Below, piece by piece: positions 1-11,128 of a stretch of 36,115 nucleotides of DNA. The DNA lies in NCBI GenBank assembly GCA_001773695.1, contig MEXN01000002.1, positions 1 through 36,115 of the forward strand, in the 5' to 3' direction. Within the stretch, counting starts at the first letter, position 1, and the number at the start of each line of letters is the position of its first letter. The notes under the pieces are model-generated. The model was not told the DNA's origin. It was given only the letters and a program-made list of their open reading frames with translations, and ran no database searches. Made by a program: the position numbers and the translations under genes. Source of the DNA: Candidatus Amesbacteria bacterium RIFCSPLOWO2_01_FULL_48_25 (GTDB lineage: Bacteria; Patescibacteriota; Microgenomatia; CAZETR01; Amesbacteraceae).

Positions 1-1507
1 AGAAAGGAGAGAGGACACCTGAGTTTAACTGCCATTTGCTGGATCCGGCAGTGATATCAGAGGTGAGGGCAATGGTGCCACCGTTATTGGGAAGGGTCCA
101 GGTCCTGTCTGCTGAAAGATCGGCTGAGGTCAAGTTACCGGTGAACTGAGTACCTGAGGCGGTGGGAGGAGTAAAAGTTAAGAGATCGGCGGTGGCTGCT
201 GCATTACTGAACATGGTCAAGACACCGGAACGATTTAAAGACAGGACCCGGGTACCGGAAGCTGAGGCGGTAAAGATATCTTGATCGCCTGTTTCGTTAA
301 ATGAAACTAAAGCTTTACCTGCTTCGGCACCATTTACTTCAAGTTGATGAACTGTTGATGTATTCCCGCCTATTACGACTCTGTCTGATGTGGTGGTGGG
401 GTACAAATTACCACTGGCGGAGGTCCAGGTGTTAGTTGCGGCCGCTGCCCAGCTGGGTAGGCCGGAAGAAACCGAAAGGACTTGGCCAGCTGAGCCGATG
501 GCGAGCTTTGAGAGTGTGTTGGTGGCTGAGGCATAAAGGATGTCCCCGGTAGTATAGGAGGTGATACCGGTCCCACCTGCAGTTGGCCCGATGGTGGAGA
601 CGTTGATAGTGAGTTTTTTGTCGGTGGAGTTGGTGGATAAACTGATGTTGGAGCCGGCGGTAAAAGTGAGAGAGTCGGTGGCTGATCCGGCGACAATGTC
701 ATTTTGACCTGAAACCTTGATGGTTTTGAAAGAGTCGGAGGTGGTGACAGTGGAGCTTATTGTGGTTCCGGAGATGCTAATTCCTGTTCCCGAAGTGAGA
801 CTTATTGGTCCAGTTTGACCTTGAAGTGAGAGGACTCCAGTATTGGTGATAGTGGGTGTTTGGCCTGGAGAAACGCTGATACCAGGGCCGGCAGTTAGAG
901 AGTAGATGATGTTGGGTGCGGTCAGTTCTCCAGAGACTGTAGCGGTGGAGGCGAAGAAAGCGGGGACATTAACTCGGAAGGTTGGACTGGTGGCAGAGGA
1001 CTCGGACGCTAATACGACTCCATTGGTTGTAAGAGTATCCGAAATTGATTCCGGGGAGACTAACTGGTAGTCCGGACTGGAAAAATTAACCGCAAGGCCA
1101 GTAGCGAGCGTATTTAGAGTTTGCGGTAATTTATTAACAAGCGGAATAACTCTGTCCTGATATGTAATCAGAGTAATGGCTGGAATGATAGCAGCAATTA
1201 AGAAGGCAAATGCGGGAATTAGATGAGAAGATAGGTTGGGTTTGGTGGAAGCTGGCGAAATCGCAGCGAGTTGCTCTAGAGCGGTCGGGACCAGAGTGGG
1301 AATGGGCTGAGGCTTGGGAAGGGTAAAATTACTGATTTGGGATGAGGTATATCGACGTTGGTTGCCTGGAGTACGATTGGGAATGAGGAAGCCTTGCTTT
1401 TCCCAACGACGGAGAGTTTTGGTGGAGACCTTTAGGATCTGGGCTGCCTGAGCGATGGTAAGGAAAGATTCTGGTTCAAGTGTAGGCAGGAAGTTCATCT
1501 TGGACAT
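1..1507 (-). CDS. Membrane-tethered MerR-type HTH fused to repeat-rich surface protein (3' end outside window)
   Basis: The frame is open from an ATG at 1507 down to base 1 with no stop, so about 502 residues are visible and the C-terminus is missing. Residues about 16-55 form a MerR/excisionase-like helix-turn-helix with the AQAAQILKVSTKTLRRW core and a wing ending in GNQRRY. A Pro-rich linker (60-90) leads to one hydrophobic helix at about 95-115. The rest is Ser/Thr/Gly-rich beta-type sequence typical of secreted proteins, including a module with FNETGDQDIFTASASG. The expected topology is DNA-binding domain inside and repeats outside. The same FTASASG module occurs in the protein at the other end of the window. 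It is divergent from the ATPase operon. HTH and membrane helix are clear; the role as a surface-sensing regulator is inference. Confidence 0.8.
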   Translation of the reverse strand, partial: MSKMNFLPTLEPESFLTIAQAAQILKVSTKTLRRWEKQGFLIPNRTPGNQRRYTSSQISNFTLPKPQPIPTLVPTALEQLAAISPASTKPNLSSHLIPAFAFLIAAIIPAITLITYQDRVIPLVNKLPQTLNTLATGLAVNFSSPDYQLVSPESISDTLTTNGVVLASESSATSPTFRVNVPAFFASTATVSGELTAPNIIYSLTAGPGISVSPGQTPTITNTGVLSLQGQTGPISLTSGTGISISGTTISSTVTTSDSFKTIKVSGQNDIVAGSATDSLTFTAGSNISLSTNSTDKKLTINVSTIGPTAGGTGITSYTTGDILYASATNTLSKLAIGSAGQVLSVSSGLPSWAAAATNTWTSASGNLYPTTTSDRVVIGGNTSTVHQLEVNGAEAGKALVSFNETGDQDIFTASASGTRVLSLNRSGVLTMFSNAAATADLLTFTPPTASGTQFTGNLTSADLSADRTWTLPNNGGTIALTSDITAGSSKWQLNSGVLSPF

Positions 1508-1541
1508 AGTTGGACTTTTGAATTTGAATGTCCAAGTATGT
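1504..1541. promoter_or_regulatory. 38-bp imperfect palindrome over the leader and start codon of the MerR-like gene
   Basis: The arms ACATAGTTGGAC (1504-1515) and GTCCAAGTATGT (1530-1541) are complementary at 11 of 12 positions around a 14-base centre. The palindrome begins about where the minus-strand transcript should start (near 1539) and includes the ATG at 1507-1505. It could be an operator for the adjacent MerR-like HTH, or an RNA hairpin hiding the start codon. Confidence 0.6.
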
Positions 1542-1545
1542 ATCT

Positions 1546-1576
1546 ATTATATTTAGCAAAACGGCATATCTGTCAA
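1546..1576 (-). promoter_or_regulatory. Promoter of the MerR-like gene with 19-bp spacer
   Basis: On the minus strand a perfect TTGACA (1576-1571) and a perfect TATAAT (1551-1546) are separated by 19 bases. A spacer of 19-20 rather than 17 is the known hallmark of promoters activated by MerR-family proteins, which fits autoregulation. Only a weak dyad is visible in the spacer. Confidence 0.55.
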
Positions 1577-1601
1577 TGGCTAAATTGTTATTAAAATGGT
1601 C

Positions 1602-1630
1602 TTGACTTGGGAGATGGGACTTTGTAGGCT
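1602..1630 (+). promoter_or_regulatory. Promoter of the ATPase operon (leaderless)
   Basis: TTGACT (1602-1607), a 17-base spacer and TAGGCT (1625-1630) are followed by exactly six bases and the GTG start at 1637, so transcription should begin at the start codon. The other half of this 129-base gap holds the divergent MerR-like promoter. Confidence 0.55.
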
Positions 1631-1636
1631 GGAGTA

Positions 1637-2404
1637 GTGAATATTACTTGGTTTGTGTTGATGGTTTTACCTTTCGTGTTTGGATCCGTGCGTGTTTATG
1701 CTCAGGAATATAGTTCCGGTTACGCAGTGGGAACAGAAGTTAACGAAGAGACGCTTTTGAATGGTGACATTCTCTGCACAACGAGAGAAGGTGTCAAAAA
1801 GTGCGTTGGTGAGTATAATCCAGATATATTTGGAGTGTATGCGGTTAATCCTGCGGTAAATCTTGATATGTCGGATATAATTCCCAAGAGCGTACCTGTT
1901 ATACATACTGGTAATGTGTCGGTTAGAGTGTCTGCGGTAAATGGTGCGGTTATAATTGGTGATTATATTTCGACTTCATCTGCCCCGGGTGTGGGTCAGA
2001 AGGCTACTAGAGGCGGAGTGGCATTGGGTGTCGCGTTGTCTGAGTTTGATTCCGCGGATAAGCAACAGGTGGGCTTGATTCAAGTTGCTATTAATATTCG
2101 GCCGGTAGTTGCATCTACTACCGTCCGAGGAAACGTGTTGGAAGTGATTAAGCAGGGGCTAGTTGCACCTACTTTGACTCCTTTAGCATCATTAAGATAT
2201 CTTCTGGCAATATTAATTGCACTGATCTCGTTGACATTAGGCTTTATATATTTTGGAAAGACTGCCAGAAGTGGTGTAGAGGCTATGGGTCGAAATCCGA
2301 TGGCAACCCGGGTGATTGCTGTGGGTATGATTTTAAATATGATGTTTACCCTGATTGTTGTTGCTGGTGGACTGTTCATTGCTTATCTAGTTTTGATAAT
2401 ATAG
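1637..2404 (+). CDS. Secreted-domain protein with C-terminal ATP-synthase-c-like hairpin
   Basis: This 255-residue protein sits where subunits a and c normally precede atpF. Residues 1-23 are a signal peptide ending VYAQ. Residues about 40-155 resemble the surface domain that often terminates phage-tail and CPR surface proteins (GDIL, GVYAVNPAV, GDYISTSSAPG, ALGVAL). Helix 1 is about 187-207 and helix 2 about 226-253; the cytoplasmic loop between them contains GVEAMGRNP, which matches the E-x-x-(A/G)-R-(N/Q)-P loop of subunit c. The topology (both ends outside, loop inside) also fits c. The essential Glu/Asp of helix 2 is absent: the aligned place holds Asn234/Met235, helix 2 has no acidic residue, and helix 1 lacks the usual glycine repeat. 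The GTG start is chosen because it gives a complete signal peptide and follows the -10 by six bases. Confidence 0.75.
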   Translation: MNITWFVLMVLPFVFGSVRVYAQEYSSGYAVGTEVNEETLLNGDILCTTREGVKKCVGEYNPDIFGVYAVNPAVNLDMSDIIPKSVPVIHTGNVSVRVSAVNGAVIIGDYISTSSAPGVGQKATRGGVALGVALSEFDSADKQQVGLIQVAINIRPVVASTTVRGNVLEVIKQGLVAPTLTPLASLRYLLAILIALISLTLGFIYFGKTARSGVEAMGRNPMATRVIAVGMILNMMFTLIVVAGGLFIAYLVLII

Positions 2405-2417
2405 AGTTGTTGTTTTT

Positions 2418-3011
2418 ATGGACTGGCTAATCTTTTTGTTCATTTGGGTTTTAACCGGTGTAGCGGTGTTTTGTGCCTGGGGGTGGTGGAGAGCCACCTG
2501 GGAAGTGGAGAAGAATGAGACTAGTGATGAGAAAGTATTTAAAAGGGCCAGGCATAAGGCGTTGAAGATTGTGAGAGAAGCTCGGGATAGAGCGGTGGAA
2601 ATAATTAATGATGCGGGAAGTGTAGCTTCGAACCAGGATGCTTGGTTGGATGGGCAAGTGAGGAAGGCCACTGAGGAAAAACTGGCGGGATATCGGGAAA
2701 TGTTGAGCAAATTGTATGAGGAGGTAAAACAGAAAGCGGGGCAAGAGATGGAGGAGTTTGAGTCGGCTATCGAAAAGGGAGCAGTTGAGGCGGAGAAAGC
2801 TGTGGCTGAAAAAATGAAGATGGATTATGATCAGGCAAACGCGCAAGTGGAAGAGTATAGAACGCTTAAAATGAAACAGGTGGAGGAGCAGGCACAGAGG
2901 GTGATGGGTGAAGTGGTGAAGCGGGTGGTGGGCAGGGCAATTCCGCTTCAAGAACATAAGTTGTTGATTCGGGAAGCGATTGAGGAGGCGAGGCGGGAAA
3001 ATGTACTCTGA
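2418..3011 (+). CDS. atpF: ATP synthase subunit b (peripheral stalk)
   Basis: This is a 197-residue protein with one N-terminal membrane helix (about 3-22), then a long charged Ala/Glu/Lys/Arg-rich coiled coil to the end. That is the architecture of F-type subunit b, which holds the alpha/beta head against rotation. It is longer than the usual 155-175 residues. It starts 13 bases after the c-like gene and overlaps the delta gene by 11 bases. Its presence with delta argues for a real stator, unlike the F1-like ATPases of mycoplasmas where the membrane part is unrelated. Identification rests on architecture and gene order, since b subunits conserve little sequence. Confidence 0.85.
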   Translation: MDWLIFLFIWVLTGVAVFCAWGWWRATWEVEKNETSDEKVFKRARHKALKIVREARDRAVEIINDAGSVASNQDAWLDGQVRKATEEKLAGYREMLSKLYEEVKQKAGQEMEEFESAIEKGAVEAEKAVAEKMKMDYDQANAQVEEYRTLKMKQVEEQAQRVMGEVVKRVVGRAIPLQEHKLLIREAIEEARRENVL

Positions 3012-3444
3012 CATATTGTGGAGTATCAAAACTGAAGACGAGGTGGTGCAAGTGTTGAGTCTTATCGATACACTTATTAATAGTTTGTATAAGATGGGTG
3101 AGGAATCGTTTGAGCAAGTGGTGACTTATTTGCCGCAAACGGGAATTGTTGGGAGGGTGGTAGATGGGGTGAAGGTAGCCGGAAGTGGCGGCGAACGACA
3201 GGGGTGGTTGGAAGGGCTTAAAAGCGAGGTTAAAAAAATGCAGGGGGTTCAACTGACGACTGCTATTGACATAGATGGCCAGTTTTTGGGGGAGTTAAAA
3301 AAAATTGGGGGAGAAAAGGTGTTTATAAACATTAAGGTTGATCCTGGTATTTTGGGTGGGGCAGCCATCGCATTTGGGGGCAGGTATAGTGAAGCGACAC
3401 TGGCGGCAAAAATTGACCAGGCGTTGAAAGAAATGAAAATATGA
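3001..3444 (+). CDS. atpH: ATP synthase subunit delta (OSCP-like)
   Basis: The C-terminal part carries the delta/OSCP signature VDPGILGGAAIAFGG followed by an amphipathic helix, which joins subunit b to the top of F1. With the ATG at 3001 the protein has 147 residues, shorter than the usual 175-180, so the N-terminal helical domain that grips alpha is reduced. The start overlaps the end of atpF by 11 bases, and its TGA overlaps the ATG of atpA as ATGA. An upstream in-frame start at 2980 would only add RRRGGK-type residues and is less likely. Confidence 0.85.
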   Translation: MYSDILWSIKTEDEVVQVLSLIDTLINSLYKMGEESFEQVVTYLPQTGIVGRVVDGVKVAGSGGERQGWLEGLKSEVKKMQGVQLTTAIDIDGQFLGELKKIGGEKVFINIKVDPGILGGAAIAFGGRYSEATLAAKIDQALKEMKI

Positions 3445-4888
3445 CTCGGGATTTCGGTTATTATTTGCAAGAGTCGGGGGAGGTGGGGTATGTAGAGGAG
3501 GCGGTGACATCGGCTGCCCGGTTGCGGGGATTACCCGGGGCTCGCTTGGGAGAAATGGTGATGATGGAGACTGGGGAGACGGGGCAGGTATTGGCTTTGG
3601 ATGAAGGGTTGGTTGAGGCTTTGGTATTTGGGACGGGAAAAATAAGAATAGGAACGCGGGTGGTGCGGGTTGGACAGACGGTGACAGTGCCAGTAGGTGA
3701 GGGACTTCTGGGGTTGACTGTTGATGGGTTGGGTCGGCGTATCAGTGGGGTATTGAAAGGGCAGCTGGCGGCTGCGTATGCAGTTGATGTGTCTCCAGCA
3801 GGAATTGGAGTGAGGCGGCGGGTGGGTAGGCCAATGGATACTGGGGTGGCGCTTATTGATTTGTTGGTGCCACTGGGCCGGGGGCAAAGAGAACTTTTTA
3901 TCGGGGACAGAAAGACGGGGAAGAGTGTGATTACATTGACGACTATGATGACCCAGGCCCGCCTGGGAGTGGTGTGTGTTTATGCGGCGATCGGAAAGCA
4001 AAAGGCGGATGTGAAGAGGGTGGAACAGTTTGTCGAGGCTGGGGGAATTTCGGCCACAACGGTGATTGTGGCCTCGTCGGCTAAAGATTCTTTGGGAGAA
4101 ATATTTTTGACGCCATATACGGCTATGGCGGTGGCTGAATATTTTCGAGATATTGGCCGGGAGGTGATGATAGTACTTGACGATATGACCACCCATGCCA
4201 AGTTTTACCGAGAAATGTCGCTGGTTTTAAAAAGATTTCCGGGCAGAGATGCATACCCCGGGGATATCTTCCATGTTCACTCGAAGCTACTTGAGCGGGC
4301 GGGCAATTTTGTGGTTGGAGACCGGGAAGTGGCGATAACGGCAGTTCCGATAGCAGAGACGGTACAGGGTGACTTGACGGGCTACATTCCGACAAATTTG
4401 ATGTCGATGACTGACGGGCATGTGTATTTTGATGCCGACTTGTTTTTTCGAGGCAGGAGGCCGGCAATAGATCCGTATGTGTCCGTAACGCGGGTGGGAC
4501 ACCAAACGCAAACACAGTTACAAAGGGAGATAACGCAGGAAGTGTTAAATCTGTTGTCCCAATACGAGCGAACCCAGAGTTTTTTGAGGTTTGGAGCGGA
4601 GCTGGGGGAAAGCTCCCGGCAGATATTGGCTCTGGGGGATAAACTACTGACTTTTTTTGACCAGCCCTTGCTGTCTGTGGTCCCTCGGGGTTTGGGGGTG
4701 GTTTTGGTGGGGCTTTTGTTAGCAGGGGCATGGAATGGGAAGGAAATGGAGGGGATACTGGCGTGGTATGGGGGGAATGAAGCGGTTAGGGGGGAGATTG
4801 CGACACTGGTTTCACAGGGGACATCTCTTTCCGCTTTCATGACAGGGGTGCGGCAGAAAGCAGAATTATTTTCCAAAGTTATAAGTCG

Positions 4889-4892
<4 letters not shown>
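3441..4892 (+). CDS. atpA: ATP synthase F1 subunit alpha
   Basis: This 483-residue protein is slightly short at the N-terminus (the family is about 500-510). The P-loop is GDRKTGKS (155-162). The region DDMTTHAKFYREMS, then GRDAYPGDIF, is strongly conserved, and the arginine finger that completes the catalytic site on beta is present in VSVTRVG (Arg351). Alpha therefore looks structurally and functionally normal. It overlaps delta (ATGA) and gamma (ATGA), consistent with translational coupling. The shortened N-terminus matches the reduced delta subunit, since those parts bind each other in known enzymes. Confidence 0.97.
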
Positions 4893-7384
<2,492 letters not shown>

Positions 7385-7393
7385 AATTGCACT

Positions 7394-9007
7394 ATGCAAA
7401 AGTCAATCAGGGACTACTTACTTGAAAAAATCGGGAAACCGGTGAAATTAGAGCATCCGGAGAGGGAGGAGTGGGGGGACTATGCATTTTTTGCCAAAGA
7501 TGGTGAAGTCGAAATTAAGAGTGATGAAGTGATTGAGAGAGTGGAGAAAGTGGGCGGATTTGTCAATATATGGCTCCAAAACGAGTGGCTTAGCAATAAG
7601 GTTTCGGAAGTGATAAAAGAGGGTGATAAATACGGTAGCACGGCAGAAGGGTCTGGAAAGACGGTGGTGATAGATTATTCAGCTCCTAACATTGCCAAAC
7701 GGTTCGGTATCGGGCATTTGCGGTCCACGATTATCGGCCAGGCTTTGTATAATCTGCACCAATTTTTGGGTTATAAAGTAATCGGGGATAATCATTTGGG
7801 AGATTGGGGCACTCAATTTGGCAAGCTGATATACATGATTAAAAAGACTGGTACGGAGGATTACACGATAGAAAATTTGGAGAAATTATACGTTTTATTT
7901 CATCAAGAACCCGATGACGATGGGGCCAGAAAATGGTTTAAAAAGCTGGAAGACGGAGATGTTGAAGCAAAATCAATTTGGAAAAAGTGCGTAGATGTGT
8001 CAATGGCCGAGTTTGAAAGGATTTATCAAATTTTGGGAGTAAAGATCGACGAGACGTATGGGGAAAGTTTTTATGAGGATATTATGCCAGAAGTTATACG
8101 TGAGGCTAAAGAAAGGGGGATAACGAGTGTGAGTGAGGGAGCACTGGTAGTAGAAGTGCCGGGGTTTAAGACGCCCTTGATGCTTTTGAAATCTGACGGC
8201 GGGACGACTTATGCGATTCGAGATTTGGCGACTTTGAGGTTCAGAAAGGGAAAATGGAGCCCCAAAATGATAATTTACGAGGTGGGGGCTGAACAAACCT
8301 TGCATTTTGAGCAGGTATTTGCGGTGGCTAGAATGTTGGGATATGCGGGGGGCGATGTCAAATTAGTCCACACTAAACACGGATTATATTTGGATGCGGA
8401 CGGGAAGAAGTTTGCGACTAGGAAGGGGAAGACGATCAAGCTGGAAGAGGTGTTGGAAGAAGCGATTGGTAGGGCGCGTAAGTTGGGGTGCGAGGAGGAG
8501 GAAACGGCAAAGGCGGTGGGGGTGGGAGCGATTAAGTATTTTGACCTGTCGCACAATATTAGCAGCGACATTGTGTTTGATTGGGAGAAGGTGATGGCGC
8601 TTGAGGGCAATTCGGGGCCGTACCTTCAATATACTTTTGCCAGAACGCAAAGCGTGCTTAGTAAAGCTAGTACTCAATACCTCACCCCTAACCCCTCTCC
8701 TAATTTAGGAGAGGGGAATCAAAGGGGAGAGGTCGTGTTTAATGATGAGGAAAGATCTGTTTTGAGATATTTGTATAGGTTTCCTGAGGTAGTGCAGGAG
8801 GCGGCGGTCAGGTTGGCTCCGAATTTGGTGTGCAATTATTTGTATGAGCTGGCTTCGAAGTATAATACTTTTTACAATAAGCACTCGATATTGTCTGCGG
8901 GCAGTGAGGAGGCCAGGAACTTTCGGATTGGTTTGACAGTTGCGGTGGGACAGATACTAAAAAACGGGCTGGGGTTGTTGGAGATAGAGGCGCCTGGTAG
9001 AATGTGA
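7394..9007 (+). CDS. argS: Arginyl-tRNA synthetase
   Basis: A class I synthetase of 537 residues charging tRNA-Arg. The HIGH-type signature is FGIGHLRST (104-112), followed by the typical GDNHLGDWGTQFG. The KMSKS position reads KKFATRKG (338-345), the usual degenerate form in ArgS. The C-terminal DALR anticodon-binding domain begins near 450 (YRFPEVVQEAA, YLYELASKYNTFYN). Residues about 427-446 (TPNPSPNLGEG and flanks) are encoded by a palindromic repeat element and lie in the linker between catalytic and anticodon domains, so the enzyme is probably active. It overlaps the next gene by four bases. Two tRNA-Arg(CCT)-like genes lie 3 kb away. Confidence 0.97.
   Translation: MQKSIRDYLLEKIGKPVKLEHPEREEWGDYAFFAKDGEVEIKSDEVIERVEKVGGFVNIWLQNEWLSNKVSEVIKEGDKYGSTAEGSGKTVVIDYSAPNIAKRFGIGHLRSTIIGQALYNLHQFLGYKVIGDNHLGDWGTQFGKLIYMIKKTGTEDYTIENLEKLYVLFHQEPDDDGARKWFKKLEDGDVEAKSIWKKCVDVSMAEFERIYQILGVKIDETYGESFYEDIMPEVIREAKERGITSVSEGALVVEVPGFKTPLMLLKSDGGTTYAIRDLATLRFRKGKWSPKMIIYEVGAEQTLHFEQVFAVARMLGYAGGDVKLVHTKHGLYLDADGKKFATRKGKTIKLEEVLEEAIGRARKLGCEEEETAKAVGVGAIKYFDLSHNISSDIVFDWEKVMALEGNSGPYLQYTFARTQSVLSKASTQYLTPNPSPNLGEGNQRGEVVFNDEERSVLRYLYRFPEVVQEAAVRLAPNLVCNYLYELASKYNTFYNKHSILSAGSEEARNFRIGLTVAVGQILKNGLGLLEIEAPGRM
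8676..8733. repeat. C-rich palindromic repeat element, copy 1, in frame inside argS
   Basis: The core is a perfect palindrome with 12-base arms CCCCTCTCCTAA (8692-8703) and TTAGGAGAGGGG (8705-8716) around one base. It is preceded by CAATACCTCACCC and followed by a GGGGAGAGG tail. A second copy at 34405-34458 shares the preceding TCAATACCTCACCC and the palindrome. It adds about 20 residues to ArgS without breaking the frame, like the in-frame palindromic elements known from Rickettsia. Confidence 0.85.
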
Positions 9008-10296
9008 CGGTGGCTTTTGATTTTTATAGGTTGAAAAACGGGGTGAGGGTGGTGTTGGTGTCGATGGCCGGGGTAGAGAGTGTCGCTGTGGGAGTATATG
9101 TGGAGACGGGAAGCCGGTATGAGACGGAGACCAATAACGGCATTAGCCATTTTTTGGAGCACATGGCTTTTAAGGGGACAAAGTTGTTACCCACTACCCG
9201 CGATACGAGTAAGCTCGAGGCATTGGGGGCGATTCAAAACGCCTGGACGGACGTGGACGGGACGGCGTATTGGTGTAAAATCCCGGCTGATAAGTGGCGG
9301 GAGGGGTTGGGGGTGGTCAAAGAATTAGCCTTGTATCCCACTATCCCGGTTAAAGACTTGGAGATTGAACGGGGTGTGATTCTGGAGGAATTTAGGCGAC
9401 GGGAGGACCGACCAGATGAACTGGCTGGGGAGAAACTTATGGAAACAATGTTTCCTAACCATGGACTGGGGATGGCGACATTGGGGCGTGAGGCAGTTAT
9501 AAAATCGGTTGGCCAGAAAGATTTTTTGGAATATCACGGTCGTCAGTATGTCGCGGGGAGAATTGTGGTTGCCTTGGCGGGAAAAATAGGGGAAAGGATA
9601 AAGGGGAAAGTACAGGCACAGATCGAAGAGTGGTTTGGGGGATTAGCTAAGGCGAGAGGCGAGGATTTTGAGCGGTGGGGAGGGAGGCAGAAGGAACCGA
9701 AAATTGGAATTAGGCATAAAGAATTGGCTGCGCAAGCCCATATCGAGTTGGCTGTACCGGGGGTGACGGTATCTGACCCCCGGAGGCATGCTCTGACATT
9801 GATTACGGCTCATTTGGGCCAGGGCTTGTCTTCCCGGTTGTTTGAAGAGCTAAGGGAGAAGCAGGGCGTGTGCTACGCGGTGCATGCCGGGGAGGCCAGG
9901 TGGGGGGATACTGGAGTGTGGTCTGTGTACGCAGGATTGAATATTGATAAATTGGAGAAAGCGGTGGCAGGAATAATAACTGAAGTAAAAAAAATCAAAG
10001 AAATAAAGCTGACGAATAAAGAACTAGCGGCGGCTCGTGAGAAAGTGAGGGGACCCTTGCTGTTTTCGGCAGAAAATCCGGTGCACCAGATGGACTGGTA
10101 TGCCAAGCAGGTACTAGATCGGCCAGAGGAAGTACTAACTTATGATCAAGTAATTGATAGATTGATGGCTATTGATATACAGGAAGTACAAAAAGTAGCC
10201 CAAAGTATATTTGTAAAGGACAAGTTGAATTTAGCCATCGTGGGACCGGTTTCCTCTGACCGGAGCGAAAAGTTAAAAAGTTTGTTAAAATTGTGA
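9004..10296 (+). CDS. M16-family zinc peptidase
   Basis: A 430-residue protein of the processing-peptidase/PqqL type. The inverted zinc motif HFLEH is at 49-53 and the third ligand is Glu129 in ERGVILEEF, 76 residues later, the classical spacing. The second, non-catalytic half has the substrate-side pattern SSRLFEELREKQGVCYAV. No signal peptide is seen, so it is probably cytoplasmic. The GTG start overlaps the argS stop as GTGA; an in-frame GTG two codons downstream is an alternative. The substrate is unknown. It is probably co-transcribed with argS and ndk. Confidence 0.92.
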   Translation: MTVAFDFYRLKNGVRVVLVSMAGVESVAVGVYVETGSRYETETNNGISHFLEHMAFKGTKLLPTTRDTSKLEALGAIQNAWTDVDGTAYWCKIPADKWREGLGVVKELALYPTIPVKDLEIERGVILEEFRRREDRPDELAGEKLMETMFPNHGLGMATLGREAVIKSVGQKDFLEYHGRQYVAGRIVVALAGKIGERIKGKVQAQIEEWFGGLAKARGEDFERWGGRQKEPKIGIRHKELAAQAHIELAVPGVTVSDPRRHALTLITAHLGQGLSSRLFEELREKQGVCYAVHAGEARWGDTGVWSVYAGLNIDKLEKAVAGIITEVKKIKEIKLTNKELAAAREKVRGPLLFSAENPVHQMDWYAKQVLDRPEEVLTYDQVIDRLMAIDIQEVQKVAQSIFVKDKLNLAIVGPVSSDRSEKLKSLLKL

Positions 10297-10297
10297 T

Positions 10298-10876
10298 ATG
10301 GACTTTGTACAAAAGACAGTGGTACTGGTTAAGCCCGATGGGGTGAAGAGGGGGCTGGTGGGAGAGATATTGACGAGGTTTGAGAAAGTGGGGTTGAAGA
10401 TAGTGGCAATGAAAATGGTGTGGGAAGACGCTGCCTTGGTGGGCGAACATTACAAAGATGACGCAGATTATCATAAAATGGTGGGGGTTAAGACTTTGGA
10501 ATCTTATTCAAAATATGGGTTTGACGCCGGGGAAACTTTGGGGACGACGAACCCGCTGGAAATTGGGAAGTTGGTAAGAAAATGGAACATGGATTTTTTG
10601 TCGTCTGGCCCAGTGGTGGCAATATTGTTGGAGGGGGAGAACTCTGTTGAGATTGTGAGAAAAATGATGGGACATACTTTTCCCCAGGTGGCGGTTCCCG
10701 GTACTATAAGGGGAGACTTGGGGTTGGAGTCGGCTATGGCGTCCAACTTCAAAAAAAGGTCTACCAAAAATTTGGTCCATGCGTCGGGGACGGTGGATGA
10801 GGCGGAGTTTGAAAGGAAATTATGGTTTCGAGAGAAAGAGATTTATGATTATAAACGGGTTGGGGAAGACGAATAG
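10298..10876 (+). CDS. ndk: Nucleoside diphosphate kinase with internal insertion
   Basis: A 192-residue protein that transfers the gamma-phosphate of ATP to nucleoside diphosphates. The N-terminus KTVVLVKPDGVKRGLVGEI and the phospho-acceptor histidine in NLVHASGTVDEAE (His161) are intact. Typical enzymes have 140-155 residues; the extra 40-45 residues lie around 52-98, between the Kpn-loop region and the GPVVA strand, an insertion type also seen in some archaeal and CPR enzymes. It starts one base after the upstream stop. With ATPase and synthetase genes upstream, the operon serves basic energy and translation needs. Confidence 0.95.
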   Translation: MDFVQKTVVLVKPDGVKRGLVGEILTRFEKVGLKIVAMKMVWEDAALVGEHYKDDADYHKMVGVKTLESYSKYGFDAGETLGTTNPLEIGKLVRKWNMDFLSSGPVVAILLEGENSVEIVRKMMGHTFPQVAVPGTIRGDLGLESAMASNFKKRSTKNLVHASGTVDEAEFERKLWFREKEIYDYKRVGEDE

Positions 10877-10911
10877 AGCCTATAGAGATAAGTTTTGATT
10901 GAGGCTGGTTA

Positions 10912-11124
10912 ATGTGCACAGATTGTGAACGAATAAGTGGGTTGGCTATTGACAAGGAAAATTTAAAGTGGTTCTATAGATGTATGAAGGCTGTGAAGAT
11001 GAAGAGTATAAGTGAACAAAAAGAGATCGAAATTAAGCAACAAAAGCCTGTAGTATTTGAAGGGTTTAAAGAGTGGTTGAGGCTTATGACTCAGTTTGTG
11101 ATGGTGGGCGGGGACTTGGTTTAA
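10912..11124 (+). CDS. Small hypothetical protein
   Basis: A 70-residue open frame starting with ATG, 35 bases after ndk and on the same strand. It begins MCTDCERISG, with a C-x-x-C pair, then is Lys/Glu-rich with a hydrophobic end. No family is recognised. Composition and position suggest a real gene at the end of the operon, but no clear ribosome site or -10 is seen directly before it. It ends five bases before the convergent gene at 11129. Confidence 0.45.
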   Translation: MCTDCERISGLAIDKENLKWFYRCMKAVKMKSISEQKEIEIKQQKPVVFEGFKEWLRLMTQFVMVGGDLV

Positions 11125-11128
11125 GAGA

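Noticed and set aside
1637-2404. Calling this gene a normal atpE (subunit c)
   Set aside because: The loop and topology fit, but the essential helix-2 carboxylate and the helix-1 glycine repeat are missing and there is a large outer domain.
2451-4731. Long open frames on the strand opposite to the ATPase genes
   Set aside because: They mirror strongly conserved atpF/atpH/atpA, show low-complexity His/Pro/Ser-rich translations and have no start signals, so they are compositional shadows.
10877-10911. Terminator between ndk and the small gene at 10912
   Set aside because: AGCCT/AGGCT can pair, but the stem is five bases with a long loop and no T-run.
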